From positions 2,604,001 to 2,668,000 of the forward strand of contig NZ_PGES01000001.1 of NCBI RefSeq assembly GCF_002797895.1: 64,000 nucleotides of DNA. Reading direction: 5' to 3'. Position 1 is the stretch's first letter. Every line of letters begins with the position of its first letter. Positions 36,234 to 44,096 of this stretch are shown piece after piece. A program made the position numbers and the translations under genes. Below the pieces are notes generated by a model, which saw only the letters and a list, made by a program, of their open reading frames with translations, made no database searches and was not told the origin of the DNA. Source of the stretch: Janthinobacterium sp. 67. GTDB taxonomy: Bacteria; Pseudomonadota; Gammaproteobacteria; Burkholderiales; Burkholderiaceae_D.

Positions 36234-39200
36234 TCAACAGAAATCACGGCTGCTGGTGCGCAAGCGTCCCAGCAGATGCGACATGTCGACCAGGCGCTTG
36301 GCCACCAGGTTGCGCACGATGCCCTCGCGCTGCCACACGCCGTACACGCCCAGCAGCGGCGCACTCAGCACTTCGCGCCGCTGGCTTTCCACCAGGTCGG
36401 GCCAGACGATGACGTTGACCGTGCCCGTCTCGTCTTCCAGTGTCATGAAGATGACGCCCTTGGCCGTCCCCGGCCGCTGGCGCACGGTGACGATGCCGCA
36501 GGCGCGCGCCACTTGCCCGCTCGTGTACGTCATCAGCGTGGACGCCGGCATGAAACGCTGTTCCAGCAATTGCCTGCGCAGCAGCGCCAGCGGGTGGCGG
36601 CCCAGGGTCAGGCCTTGCGCGCGGTAATCGCTGACGATGCTTTCGCCTTCCGTGGGCGCGGCCAGCACGGGCAAATCTTCCTCTTGCGTCGTGGTGCGCA
36701 GCAAATCCTTGTCGGGCACGGCGCCGGCCGCCTGCCACAGCGCCGCGCGCCGGTGGCCGGCCAGCGCGTGCAGCGCATTGCCGGCGGCCAGCACCTGCAA
36801 GTCATGACGATCCAGGCCGCCACGCCGCGCCAGGTCGGCCACGTCGACAAAGGCGGCGATGGCGCGCGCATCCTCGATGCGCCGGGCCGCCTCGGCACGC
36901 ATGCCGAACAGGCTGTTCAAGCCCAGGCGCACGGCGGGCGGGGCGTCCTGCCCTTCCTCCAATGCCGCTTCCCAGGCGCTGACAGCCACGTCTGCGGGCA
37001 GCACTTGCACGCCATGCCGGCGAGCATCCTGCACCAGTTGCGAGGGACTGTAAAAGCCCATGGGCTGGCTGTTAAGCAAGGCGCACAGAAAGGCGGCAGG
37101 TTCGTGGCATTTCAGCCAGGAACTGGCATACGTCAGCAGGGCGAAACTGGCCGCGTGCGACTCGGGAAAGCCGTATTCGCCAAAGCCCTCGATCTGGCTG
37201 AAGATGGCCTCGGCAAACTTTTTCTCATAGCCATTGTCCACCATGGCATCGACGATGCGGTCATGGTAATTGTTCATGCCGCCCTTGCGTTTCCAGGCAG
37301 CCATGGCGCGCCGCAACTGGTCCGCTTCGCCGGGCGTGAAATCGGCCGCGATGATGGCCACCTGCATCACTTGCTCCTGGAAAATGGGAATGCCCAGAGT
37401 GCGTCCCAGCGCCTTTTCCAGGCCCTTCGGATACTCGACCGGTTCTTTCTGCTGGCGGCGCTGCAGATACGGATGCACCATGCCGCCCTGGATGGGGCCG
37501 GGGCGCACGAGCGCCACCTCGATGACGAGGTCGTAGAATTCACGGGGCCGCAGGCGCGGCAGCATGCTCATCTGCGCGCGCGACTCGATCTGGAACACGC
37601 CGATGGTGTCGGCCTCGCACATCATGTCGTAGGTGGCAGGGTCTTCGCGGGGAATATCCTGCAGGCGGAACTCCTCGCCACGCCGTGCACCGACCAGTTC
37701 CAGGGCGCGGCGCAGGGCCGACAGCATGCCCAGCGCCAGCACGTCGACCTTCATCAAGCCCAGTTCCTCGAGGTCGTTCTTGTCCCACTCGATGACGCTG
37801 CGTTCGGCCATGCTGGCGTTTTCAATCGGCACCAGGCGCGACAACTTCCCGTGCGCAATGACGAAGCCGCCCGGATGCTGCGACAGATGGCGTGGAAAGC
37901 CCAACAACTGCTGCGCCAGGCCGGCCCACTGCTGCGACAATGCCGCTTCCGGGTCCAGACCGCATTCGGCCAGACGCTCCAGCAGATCGCGCTTGCCGTC
38001 GAACCAGCGATGCGCCTTGGCCACTTTTTCCACGATGGCCAGGTCGATCCCCAGCGCCCGGCCGCTGTCGCGCAAGGCGCTTTTCGGCCGGTAACTGATC
38101 ACCACGGCGGCCAGCGCGGCCCGCTCGCGCCCATATTTGCCGTAGATATATTGGATCACCTCTTCGCGCCGCTGGTGCTCGAAGTCGACGTCGATGTCGG
38201 GCGGCTCGTTGCGCTCGCGCGACATGAAGCGCCCGACCAGTGAATTGCCGCGCGCCGGATCCACTTCCGTGATGTGCAGGCAATAGCAGACGGCCGAATT
38301 GGCGGCCGATCCCCTGCCCTGGCACAGGATGTTTTGCGAGCGGGCAAAGCGCACGATGTCGTACACGGTCAAAAAGTACGCTTCATACGACAGCTCGGCG
38401 ATCAGTTCCAACTCCTGCTCGATCTGCTCCTGCACGTTGGCTGGAATACCCAGCGGAAAGCGGATACGGGCGCCCGCATACGTTTCCTCGCGCAGATAGG
38501 TGGCCGGCGTGTGGCCGCCCGGCACCAGTTCGTCGGGATAGTCATAGCACAGGCTGCCAAGGGAAAATTCGCACAGCTTGGCGATGCGCACGGTTTCCGC
38601 CAGCGCTTGCGGCGGATACACATTGGCCAGGCGCAGGCGCGCGCGCAGATGCTGCTCCGCGTTTTGCGCCAGCGCATAGCCGCACTCGCTCACAGGCTTG
38701 CCCACGCGGATCGCGCACAAGGTGTCGAGCAAGGGCTTGCGCGAACGCACGTGCATGCACACGTGGCCGATGGCCACCACGGACAAGCCCAGCGCCTGCG
38801 CCGCCTCCTGCACGGCGCCGCGGTGCGCGTCATCCTGCGCCCGCTGCAGCAGGTTCAGGCCAATCCAGCTGCGCTCGCCGCCAAAGGTGGCCGCCATCCA
38901 CGCGCCTTGCGCGCGCAGCGTTTCGGGCTGGGCCGGATAGCTGGGCAGCAAGATCATCAGGCAGCCGGGCAGCCCCCGCAAATGGGCAAACTCGGCCGAG
39001 GGCGCGGTGAAATCGTCTGGCGTCAGCAGATAGCGCCCCTTGGCCGCCCGCGTGCGCGCCATCGTGATCAGCTCCGACAAGTTGCCATAACCGTCGATGT
39101 CTTGCACCAGCGCCAGCAAGGACAGGGCCGGACTGCCATCGGCCTGCGTCAAATGAAAGTGCGCGCCGATAATCAGCGGAAACCCGGCCCGCTTGGCCGT

Positions 39201-39374
39201 CGCATGCGCCCGCACGACGCCCGCCAGCGAGCACTCATCCGTAATGGCCAGCCCCTTGTACCCAAGCTGGACGGCGCGCGCCACCAGCTCTTCCGCATGC
39301 GAGGCCCCATGCAGGAAGCTGAAATTGCTCAGGCAGTACAGCTCAGCATACTCGGGTAAGACGGCGCCCCACAT
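36234..39374 (-). CDS. dnaE2: Error-prone DNA polymerase DnaE2 (ImuC)
   Basis: 1046 residues, the length of DnaE2/ImuC enzymes and shorter than replicative DnaE. It has the N-terminal PHP domain (NFSFLHGASHAEELVARA, ITDECSLAGVVRAHATAKR), the polymerase catalytic PPDIDVDFEHQRREEVIQYIYGKYGRERAA with two Asp near 400, SQHPGGFVI near 500, a second cluster VDVLALGML near 550, and a C-terminal OB fold. It performs translesion synthesis together with ImuA and ImuB. A LexA box lies 13-32 bp upstream of the start. imuA-imuB are not adjacent; they lie about 16.5 kb away with their own LexA box. Confidence 0.95.
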   Translation of the reverse strand: MWGAVLPEYAELYCLSNFSFLHGASHAEELVARAVQLGYKGLAITDECSLAGVVRAHATAKRAGFPLIIGAHFHLTQADGSPALSLLALVQDIDGYGNLSELITMARTRAAKGRYLLTPDDFTAPSAEFAHLRGLPGCLMILLPSYPAQPETLRAQGAWMAATFGGERSWIGLNLLQRAQDDAHRGAVQEAAQALGLSVVAIGHVCMHVRSRKPLLDTLCAIRVGKPVSECGYALAQNAEQHLRARLRLANVYPPQALAETVRIAKLCEFSLGSLCYDYPDELVPGGHTPATYLREETYAGARIRFPLGIPANVQEQIEQELELIAELSYEAYFLTVYDIVRFARSQNILCQGRGSAANSAVCYCLHITEVDPARGNSLVGRFMSRERNEPPDIDVDFEHQRREEVIQYIYGKYGRERAALAAVVISYRPKSALRDSGRALGIDLAIVEKVAKAHRWFDGKRDLLERLAECGLDPEAALSQQWAGLAQQLLGFPRHLSQHPGGFVIAHGKLSRLVPIENASMAERSVIEWDKNDLEELGLMKVDVLALGMLSALRRALELVGARRGEEFRLQDIPREDPATYDMMCEADTIGVFQIESRAQMSMLPRLRPREFYDLVIEVALVRPGPIQGGMVHPYLQRRQQKEPVEYPKGLEKALGRTLGIPIFQEQVMQVAIIAADFTPGEADQLRRAMAAWKRKGGMNNYHDRIVDAMVDNGYEKKFAEAIFSQIEGFGEYGFPESHAASFALLTYASSWLKCHEPAAFLCALLNSQPMGFYSPSQLVQDARRHGVQVLPADVAVSAWEAALEEGQDAPPAVRLGLNSLFGMRAEAARRIEDARAIAAFVDVADLARRGGLDRHDLQVLAAGNALHALAGHRRAALWQAAGAVPDKDLLRTTTQEEDLPVLAAPTEGESIVSDYRAQGLTLGRHPLALLRRQLLEQRFMPASTLMTYTSGQVARACGIVTVRQRPGTAKGVIFMTLEDETGTVNVIVWPDLVESQRREVLSAPLLGVYGVWQREGIVRNLVAKRLVDMSHLLGRLRTSSRDFC

Positions 39375-39386
39375 GATCTACCTCAA

Positions 39387-39406
39387 TACTGTATATAAAC
39401 ACAGTA
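39387..39406 (-). promoter_or_regulatory. LexA (SOS) box of dnaE2
   Basis: TACTGT-N8-ACAGTA with CTGT at 39389 and ACAG at 39401, matching the CTGT-N8-ACAG consensus. It lies just upstream of the dnaE2 start and could also affect the divergent PhzF-like gene. Confidence 0.93.
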
Positions 39407-39471
39407 TATTATACTCATCTGCAATCGGACTTATCGTTTATGCTCGTGTTTTACCTTGCACATCGCGCGCC

Positions 39472-40257
39472 ATGATCGTCCACTTATTAAAATGTTTCGG
39501 CGCCGCACCCGGTGGCGGCAATGCGGCGCTGGTCGTGGAAAATGACCATGGCAGCGAAACGGCGCGCCAGCAATTCGCCCGCGAGCGCAATGTGAGTGCC
39601 TGCGTCTTCCTCGACCGGCAAGCGGACGGCGGCATCGTGCTCGACTATTTTTACCCGCACACGCGCAGTCCCCTGTGCCTGCACGCCACCCTGGCCGCCG
39701 CGCACGTGCTGCTGACGGCGCTTGGCGCCCCGGCAGCCTTGACGGTCACCACGGCCATGCGCGGGCAAGCCTTGCGGCTGCTGCGCCGCGCAGAAAATTT
39801 ATTCATTGGCCTGGCACAGCAGCCGGCGCCGGCCGTCATGGTGGAAAAATATGTGCCGTCGGAACTGATGGGCCAGCACATGCACTTGCTGTCGCCGCCC
39901 GTGGTCGCCTCCGTCGGCAGCCCGAAGCTGCTGCTGGAAGTGGCCGACAGCACCATCCTGCGCGCGCTGCGGCCGAACCTGGAACTGATCGCCGACTGGA
40001 GCGCCTTGCACAAGGTTAACGGCTGCTATGCGTATTGCCGCACGGGCGAGAACACATACGAGGGACGCAATTTCAACCACCTCGACCCGGCACTGGAAGA
40101 CAGCGCCACGGGCGTGGCGGCGGGCGCGCTGTCAGCGCACAGGCAACAGTCGCTGCATCTGCATCAGGGCCACGTGACGCAGCAGCCGTGTCTGATCGAA
40201 GTGCAATACAGCCCTGCGGAAATCCTGGTGGGCGGCATGGTGCAGCGCAGCACCTGA
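39472..40257 (+). CDS. PhzF-family isomerase-like protein
   Basis: 261 residues from ATG 39472; the open frame extending upstream overlaps dnaE2 and lacks an SD. PhzF/DapF-like two-domain fold: GGNAALVVEND near residue 17, FLDRQADGGIVLDYFYPHTRSPLCLHATLAAAHVL near 45 (the PhzF signature F-P..E..CGHAT region with CLHAT here), and the C-terminal RNFNHLDPALEDSATGVAAGAL near 210 (RxF.P..G..EDPATGSA-like). The catalytic Glu of PhzF (usually E45) is not evident at the expected place. Family members isomerise or racemise small acids; nothing suggests phenazine genes nearby. Divergent from dnaE2. Confidence 0.82.
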   Translation: MIVHLLKCFGAAPGGGNAALVVENDHGSETARQQFARERNVSACVFLDRQADGGIVLDYFYPHTRSPLCLHATLAAAHVLLTALGAPAALTVTTAMRGQALRLLRRAENLFIGLAQQPAPAVMVEKYVPSELMGQHMHLLSPPVVASVGSPKLLLEVADSTILRALRPNLELIADWSALHKVNGCYAYCRTGENTYEGRNFNHLDPALEDSATGVAAGALSAHRQQSLHLHQGHVTQQPCLIEVQYSPAEILVGGMVQRST

Positions 40258-40326
40258 ACGGGGCATGCCGCACCAGTACAAGGCAAGCCGGGCAGCGGCG
40301 AAAAGATAATCAACCAGGAAACAACA

Positions 40327-40348
40327 GTTACTACAAATTTGTAATAAC
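40327..40348. promoter_or_regulatory. 22-bp near-perfect dyad, candidate operator of the TonB receptor
   Basis: GTTACTACAAA followed by TTTGTAATAAC: 10 of 11 positions are complementary. It lies about 75-95 bp upstream of the receptor start, in an AT-rich stretch. It does not fit Fur or LexA; it may bind a TetR- or MarR-type repressor. Confidence 0.5.
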
Positions 40349-40422
40349 AAAACAAAGTATCGCTGGTGAATGATGAAATGATGGCACTAGAATCAAGTCA
40401 CAATACCACTTGGAGATACTGC

Positions 40423-42825
40423 GTGCCGACCCTCACCACCTTGCGTAAAGCAGTCCTCATCAGCCTGTACGGCAGCGCCGCCCTGGCCGCCTTCAGTCCC
40501 GCCGCCATGGCGCAGAGCAACGATCCTGCGGCCACGGAAGGGCCCGTGCAAACGGTCAGCGTGGTCGGCTCGCGCCGCGTCGCCAGTTCCGCCACCGATA
40601 CCATGGTGCCGGTCGATATCATTCCCATTTCCAAGGTAGCCGAGCAAGGCGGCCAATTCGACCTGGCGCAATCGTTGCAATACATCTCGCCTTCGTTCAA
40701 TTCCACGCGCCAGACGGGCGCCGACGGGGCCGACCTGATCGATTCGGCCGCCCTGCGCGGCCTCGGCTCCGACCAGACCCTCGTACTGGTCAATGGCAAG
40801 CGGCGCCACACGACGGCGCTCGTCAACCTGTTCGGCGCGCGCAACCGCGGCAATACAGGCACGGACATGAATGCGATTCCCTTGTTGGCGATCAAGAACG
40901 TGCAAGTGCTGCGCGATGGCGCCGCCGCCCAGTACGGCTCGGACGCCATTGCCGGCGTGATCGACATCGAACTGAAGAAAAGCCTGGGTTGCGAAGCGGT
41001 GGCCGGCTACAGCCAGTATTCCGCAGGCGACGGCAAGAATTACATGACCTCCGCCTACTGCGGCATCGCGCTGGGCGACAAGGGCACGCTCGCCATCACG
41101 GGCGAATACCTGGACCGGGGCCGCTCGAACCGCGCCGATTCCGACAGCATGCGCATCATCGGCGACACCAAGTCCAAGAACAAAACCCTTTACGTCAATG
41201 GCGACTACGCCACCAGCGGCACGGGCAAGCTGTACTTCACGGCCGGCACGCAGACGCGCGACGCCTCGAGCGCCGCGTTTGGCCGGGGCGGCATCGGCAG
41301 CGACGACATTCCGTCGCGCAATTCGGCGGCCATGTACCCGGACGGTTTCGTGCCTTTCATTAACGGCAAGATCGACGACCAGTACGCCACCATCGGCCAC
41401 CGCAGCCAGATCGGCGAATGGCATGCGGATTTCTCGCAAACCTATGGCTACAACAAGATGCGCTACGACATCAGCCATACCCTGAATGCCTCGATCGCCA
41501 ACCGCGATCTGATGAACGGCGGCAAGGGCATCAGCGCCAGCAACTTTGACGCGGGCGGCTTTTCGTTCCAGCAGCTGACCAGCAACGCCGACTTCAGCCG
41601 CTACTACGACACGGTAATGAGCGGCATGAACGTCGCTTTCGGCGCCGAATACCGCAGCGAGGAATACAAGATCATGGCCGGTGAAGCGGCTTCCTACATC
41701 GACGCCGACGGCGTGGGCGTGGGCGGCAATGCGGGCAGCCAGGGCTTTCCCGGCTTCCAGCCCGGCGACGCCACCAAGGCCCGGCGCCACAGCATCGCCG
41801 CGTATGGCGACGTGGAACTGGACTGGACGGAACGCCTGAAAACCCAGGCCGCCCTGCGCTATGAAAAATTCAGCGACTTCGGCTCCACCGTGACGGGCAA
41901 GCTGGCCGCCAGCTATAAAGTGGCGCCGAACGTGCTGCTGCGCGGCTCGGCCAGCACGGGTTTCCGCGCGCCATCGTTGCAGCAAGTATATTTCTCGTCC
42001 ACCTTTACCGACTTCATCGGCGGCGTGCCCACCGACGTGGTGCTGGCGCCGAACGGCGGCACCGTCGCCAACGCGGCCGGTATTCCCAAATTGAAAGAGG
42101 AAAAATCCACCAGTTTTACCTTGGGCACCACCTGGACGCCCACGCAAGCCATTTCCGTGACGGCCGACTTGTACAACATCAAGATCAAGGACCGCATCGT
42201 GCTGTCGGGCCGCTTCAATGCCGACAATTACCCTGACCTGGCCGCGCGCCTGGCCCTGCTGGGCGTGGGCGAGGCGCAATTCTTCGTCAACTCCATCGAC
42301 ACGCGCACGCGCGGCCTGGACCTGACGGCGTCGCACAAGGGCGAACTGGCAGGCAACCGCCTGACCACCTTCCTGGCCTTGAACTTGAGCAAGACGGAAG
42401 TGACGAAAGTCAAGACGCCCGCCTCGCTGACGGGCTTCGAGGATGTCCTGTTGTCCGAGCGCGAACGCCTGTTCATCGAACAGGGCGGCCCCCGTTCGAA
42501 AGCCACCCTGGGCTTCGACTACGTCACGGGCAAGCTGGAATCGGACTTGCGCATCATCTACTTTGGCCCGCAAACCCTGGGTACCTTCAGCGGCACGGCC
42601 GCCGGCGTGCCCAACGCCCATTACGCGGCCAAGACCTCGGCCGACTTGAGCTTTACCTACAGCATCAACAAAAATACCAAGCTGACCTTTGGCGGCAACA
42701 ACATCTTCAACGTCAAGCCGACCACGCAAAACGCGGATGAAACGGACAACGGCTTCAAATACGACAGCGTGCAGTTCGGCCTGAACGGCGCCTCGTATTT
42801 CGGACGGCTGTGGGTGAAGTTCTGA
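40423..42825 (+). CDS. TonB-dependent outer membrane receptor
   Basis: 800 residues from GTG 40423, which has GGAGA 6 nt upstream and gives a good signal peptide (MPTLTTLRKAVLISLYGSAALAAFSPAAMA-QS); a frame open to 40366 adds 19 residues without a signal-like character. The plug is well formed: QTVSVVGSRRVASSATDTMVPVDIIP, LAQSLQYISPSFNSTRQTGADGADLIDSAALRGLGSDQTLVLVNGKRRH and VLRDGAAAQYGSDAIAGVIDIELKK. The barrel ends YFGRLWVKF. Ligand unknown; no transporter or enzyme gene adjacent gives a clue apart from the PhzF-like gene 165 bp upstream. Confidence 0.9.
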   Translation: MPTLTTLRKAVLISLYGSAALAAFSPAAMAQSNDPAATEGPVQTVSVVGSRRVASSATDTMVPVDIIPISKVAEQGGQFDLAQSLQYISPSFNSTRQTGADGADLIDSAALRGLGSDQTLVLVNGKRRHTTALVNLFGARNRGNTGTDMNAIPLLAIKNVQVLRDGAAAQYGSDAIAGVIDIELKKSLGCEAVAGYSQYSAGDGKNYMTSAYCGIALGDKGTLAITGEYLDRGRSNRADSDSMRIIGDTKSKNKTLYVNGDYATSGTGKLYFTAGTQTRDASSAAFGRGGIGSDDIPSRNSAAMYPDGFVPFINGKIDDQYATIGHRSQIGEWHADFSQTYGYNKMRYDISHTLNASIANRDLMNGGKGISASNFDAGGFSFQQLTSNADFSRYYDTVMSGMNVAFGAEYRSEEYKIMAGEAASYIDADGVGVGGNAGSQGFPGFQPGDATKARRHSIAAYGDVELDWTERLKTQAALRYEKFSDFGSTVTGKLAASYKVAPNVLLRGSASTGFRAPSLQQVYFSSTFTDFIGGVPTDVVLAPNGGTVANAAGIPKLKEEKSTSFTLGTTWTPTQAISVTADLYNIKIKDRIVLSGRFNADNYPDLAARLALLGVGEAQFFVNSIDTRTRGLDLTASHKGELAGNRLTTFLALNLSKTEVTKVKTPASLTGFEDVLLSERERLFIEQGGPRSKATLGFDYVTGKLESDLRIIYFGPQTLGTFSGTAAGVPNAHYAAKTSADLSFTYSINKNTKLTFGGNNIFNVKPTTQNADETDNGFKYDSVQFGLNGASYFGRLWVKF

Positions 42826-42841
42826 TCACCGTGTCCGCCTG

Positions 42842-42882
42842 AAAAAACAGCGGCTGCGCCAGCATGGGCAGCCGCTGTTTTT
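42842..42882 (+). terminator. Intrinsic terminator after the TonB receptor
   Basis: AAAAAACAGCGGCTGC stem pairing with GCAGCCGCTGTTTTT across a 10-base loop; A and T runs on either side make it bidirectional, serving also the GNAT gene on the minus strand. Confidence 0.9.
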
Positions 42883-42898
42883 ATGTCGGCATCACCAT

Positions 42899-43300
42899 TC
42901 AATGCTCCTCGCCCGCATAGATCCACATGGGCTCTGTTTTCCCGGCGCGCACGAAACCCACGGATTCGTAGAACGCGATGGCCCTGCCGTCCGCCGTCAG
43001 CATTTGCTGGTGAAACCCCGCGTATCTTTCCAGCATGGCCGCCATCATCTTTCTGCCGACGCCCTGGCCTTGCGCCATGGGATCGACAAGCATATGCGGA
43101 AAGTAGACAACCAGATGGCCATCGGAAATGGCATTGCCGATGCCAATCAATTTGCCATCGGCACGGGCCGTCACCAGGCTGTGGGAATTGCGCAGCGCGG
43201 CCATCAACTCCCTGGGTTTTTCCGCGGACGACCAGTGATTGGCCTTGTAGAGGGCTATCACTTCTTGCTCAGCGATCACATCATTCATGGAAATTTGCAT
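42899..43300 (-). CDS. GNAT-family N-acetyltransferase
   Basis: 133 residues from the ATG at 43300, chosen for its SD (AAGAAGG, 8 nt); the longest frame adds 13 residues. Short single-domain GNAT of the YafP/ElaA-like kind: IALYKANHWSSAEKPRELMAALRNSHSLVTARADGKLIGIGNAISDG, acetyl-CoA loop VDPMAQGQGVGRKMMAAMLERY near 85 (Q-x-x-G-x-G) and AIAFYESVGFVRAGK near 115. Substrate unknown. It converges with the TonB receptor at a shared terminator. Confidence 0.88.
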   Translation of the reverse strand: MQISMNDVIAEQEVIALYKANHWSSAEKPRELMAALRNSHSLVTARADGKLIGIGNAISDGHLVVYFPHMLVDPMAQGQGVGRKMMAAMLERYAGFHQQMLTADGRAIAFYESVGFVRAGKTEPMWIYAGEEH

Positions 43301-43402
43301 CGGCACGGCCTTCTTTATGGATGACGCTGACCTTCGCAACGGGACGGTCCCAGCGTTTCGATCACATCACCATCTATTGTATCGATCCACGCCCACAAGT
43401 TC

Positions 43403-43951
43403 TCACAGCTCATACACACCCATGCTCCAGTAGCGGCTGCCTTGCCTGTTGCGGGCAAGCCAGCCCAATGCCTGCAGTTCCTTGCCGATCAAACGATTCA
43501 TGATGCCATGCCCGACCAGCAGCACAGGCCCTTTGGCGGCCAGCGCAACAAGCCGCCCGGCGGCAGCCCTGGCACGCTGCCGGGTGATCGTCAGCGAGTC
43601 CGACCCGCGCGCATAACCGCAAAGCCAGAGCAGGCGAAAAATCGCTGCCCAGGCTGGAGGCGGCAGCCAGGGCGCTTTCCAGAGGGCAAAGGGAAGCTCC
43701 GCTTCCGTGAAAATCGCCTCTTGCGTAAAGGGGAAATCGCCCAGCGCCCTGGCCGTCGAGCATGCCCTGGGCGCCGTACTGGCCACGATGGTCGACGCGG
43801 AAAACGCTGCCACGGGGCACTCCGCAGGGATGCCGCCTTCCTTGATCAGCGATTGATTGTAGAGATCAATCCACTGTGCCATTTGCATGGGCGCTATCCA
43901 GCCACCCTTGGCGAGTTGCGGCTCGCCGTGACGCATCAATGTTATTCGCAT
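43403..43951 (-). CDS. Histidine phosphatase family protein
   Basis: 182 residues. The RHG motif (MRHGEP at 6-11) supplies the catalytic His and Arg; the second His is in LLVGHGIMNRLIG near 148. Between them SRAPRACSTARAL-type helix (STIVASTAPRACSTARALGDFP) places the second Arg, and FTEAELPFALWK the acid/base region. The fold is that of small phosphoglycerate-mutase-like phosphatases (SixA/CobC-like). Substrate unknown. It lies 100 bp downstream of the GNAT gene on the same strand and is divergent from the YcaO gene. Confidence 0.85.
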   Translation of the reverse strand: MRITLMRHGEPQLAKGGWIAPMQMAQWIDLYNQSLIKEGGIPAECPVAAFSASTIVASTAPRACSTARALGDFPFTQEAIFTEAELPFALWKAPWLPPPAWAAIFRLLWLCGYARGSDSLTITRQRARAAAGRLVALAAKGPVLLVGHGIMNRLIGKELQALGWLARNRQGSRYWSMGVYEL

Positions 43952-44096
43952 GTCGTCAGATCACCTCGCACATTTATCAGTCCGTTTCATTGCCCTGCCG
44001 CTCCCGGCCAGCACGGCCGTCATGAACAATCTTTGCCCTGCGGCGGAAAGCACGGATAATAGCGCCTAACTCATAAGCACTGTATTGGATTACCTC

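Noticed and set aside
36204..38243. 679-codon open frame opposite dnaE2
   Set aside because: Composition artefact; dnaE2 is intact on the other strand.
39472..40257. Phenazine biosynthesis locus
   Set aside because: Only a PhzF-family gene is present; no other phz genes are nearby.
40393..42729. 778-codon open frame opposite the second TonB receptor
   Set aside because: Shadow frame without start context or motifs.
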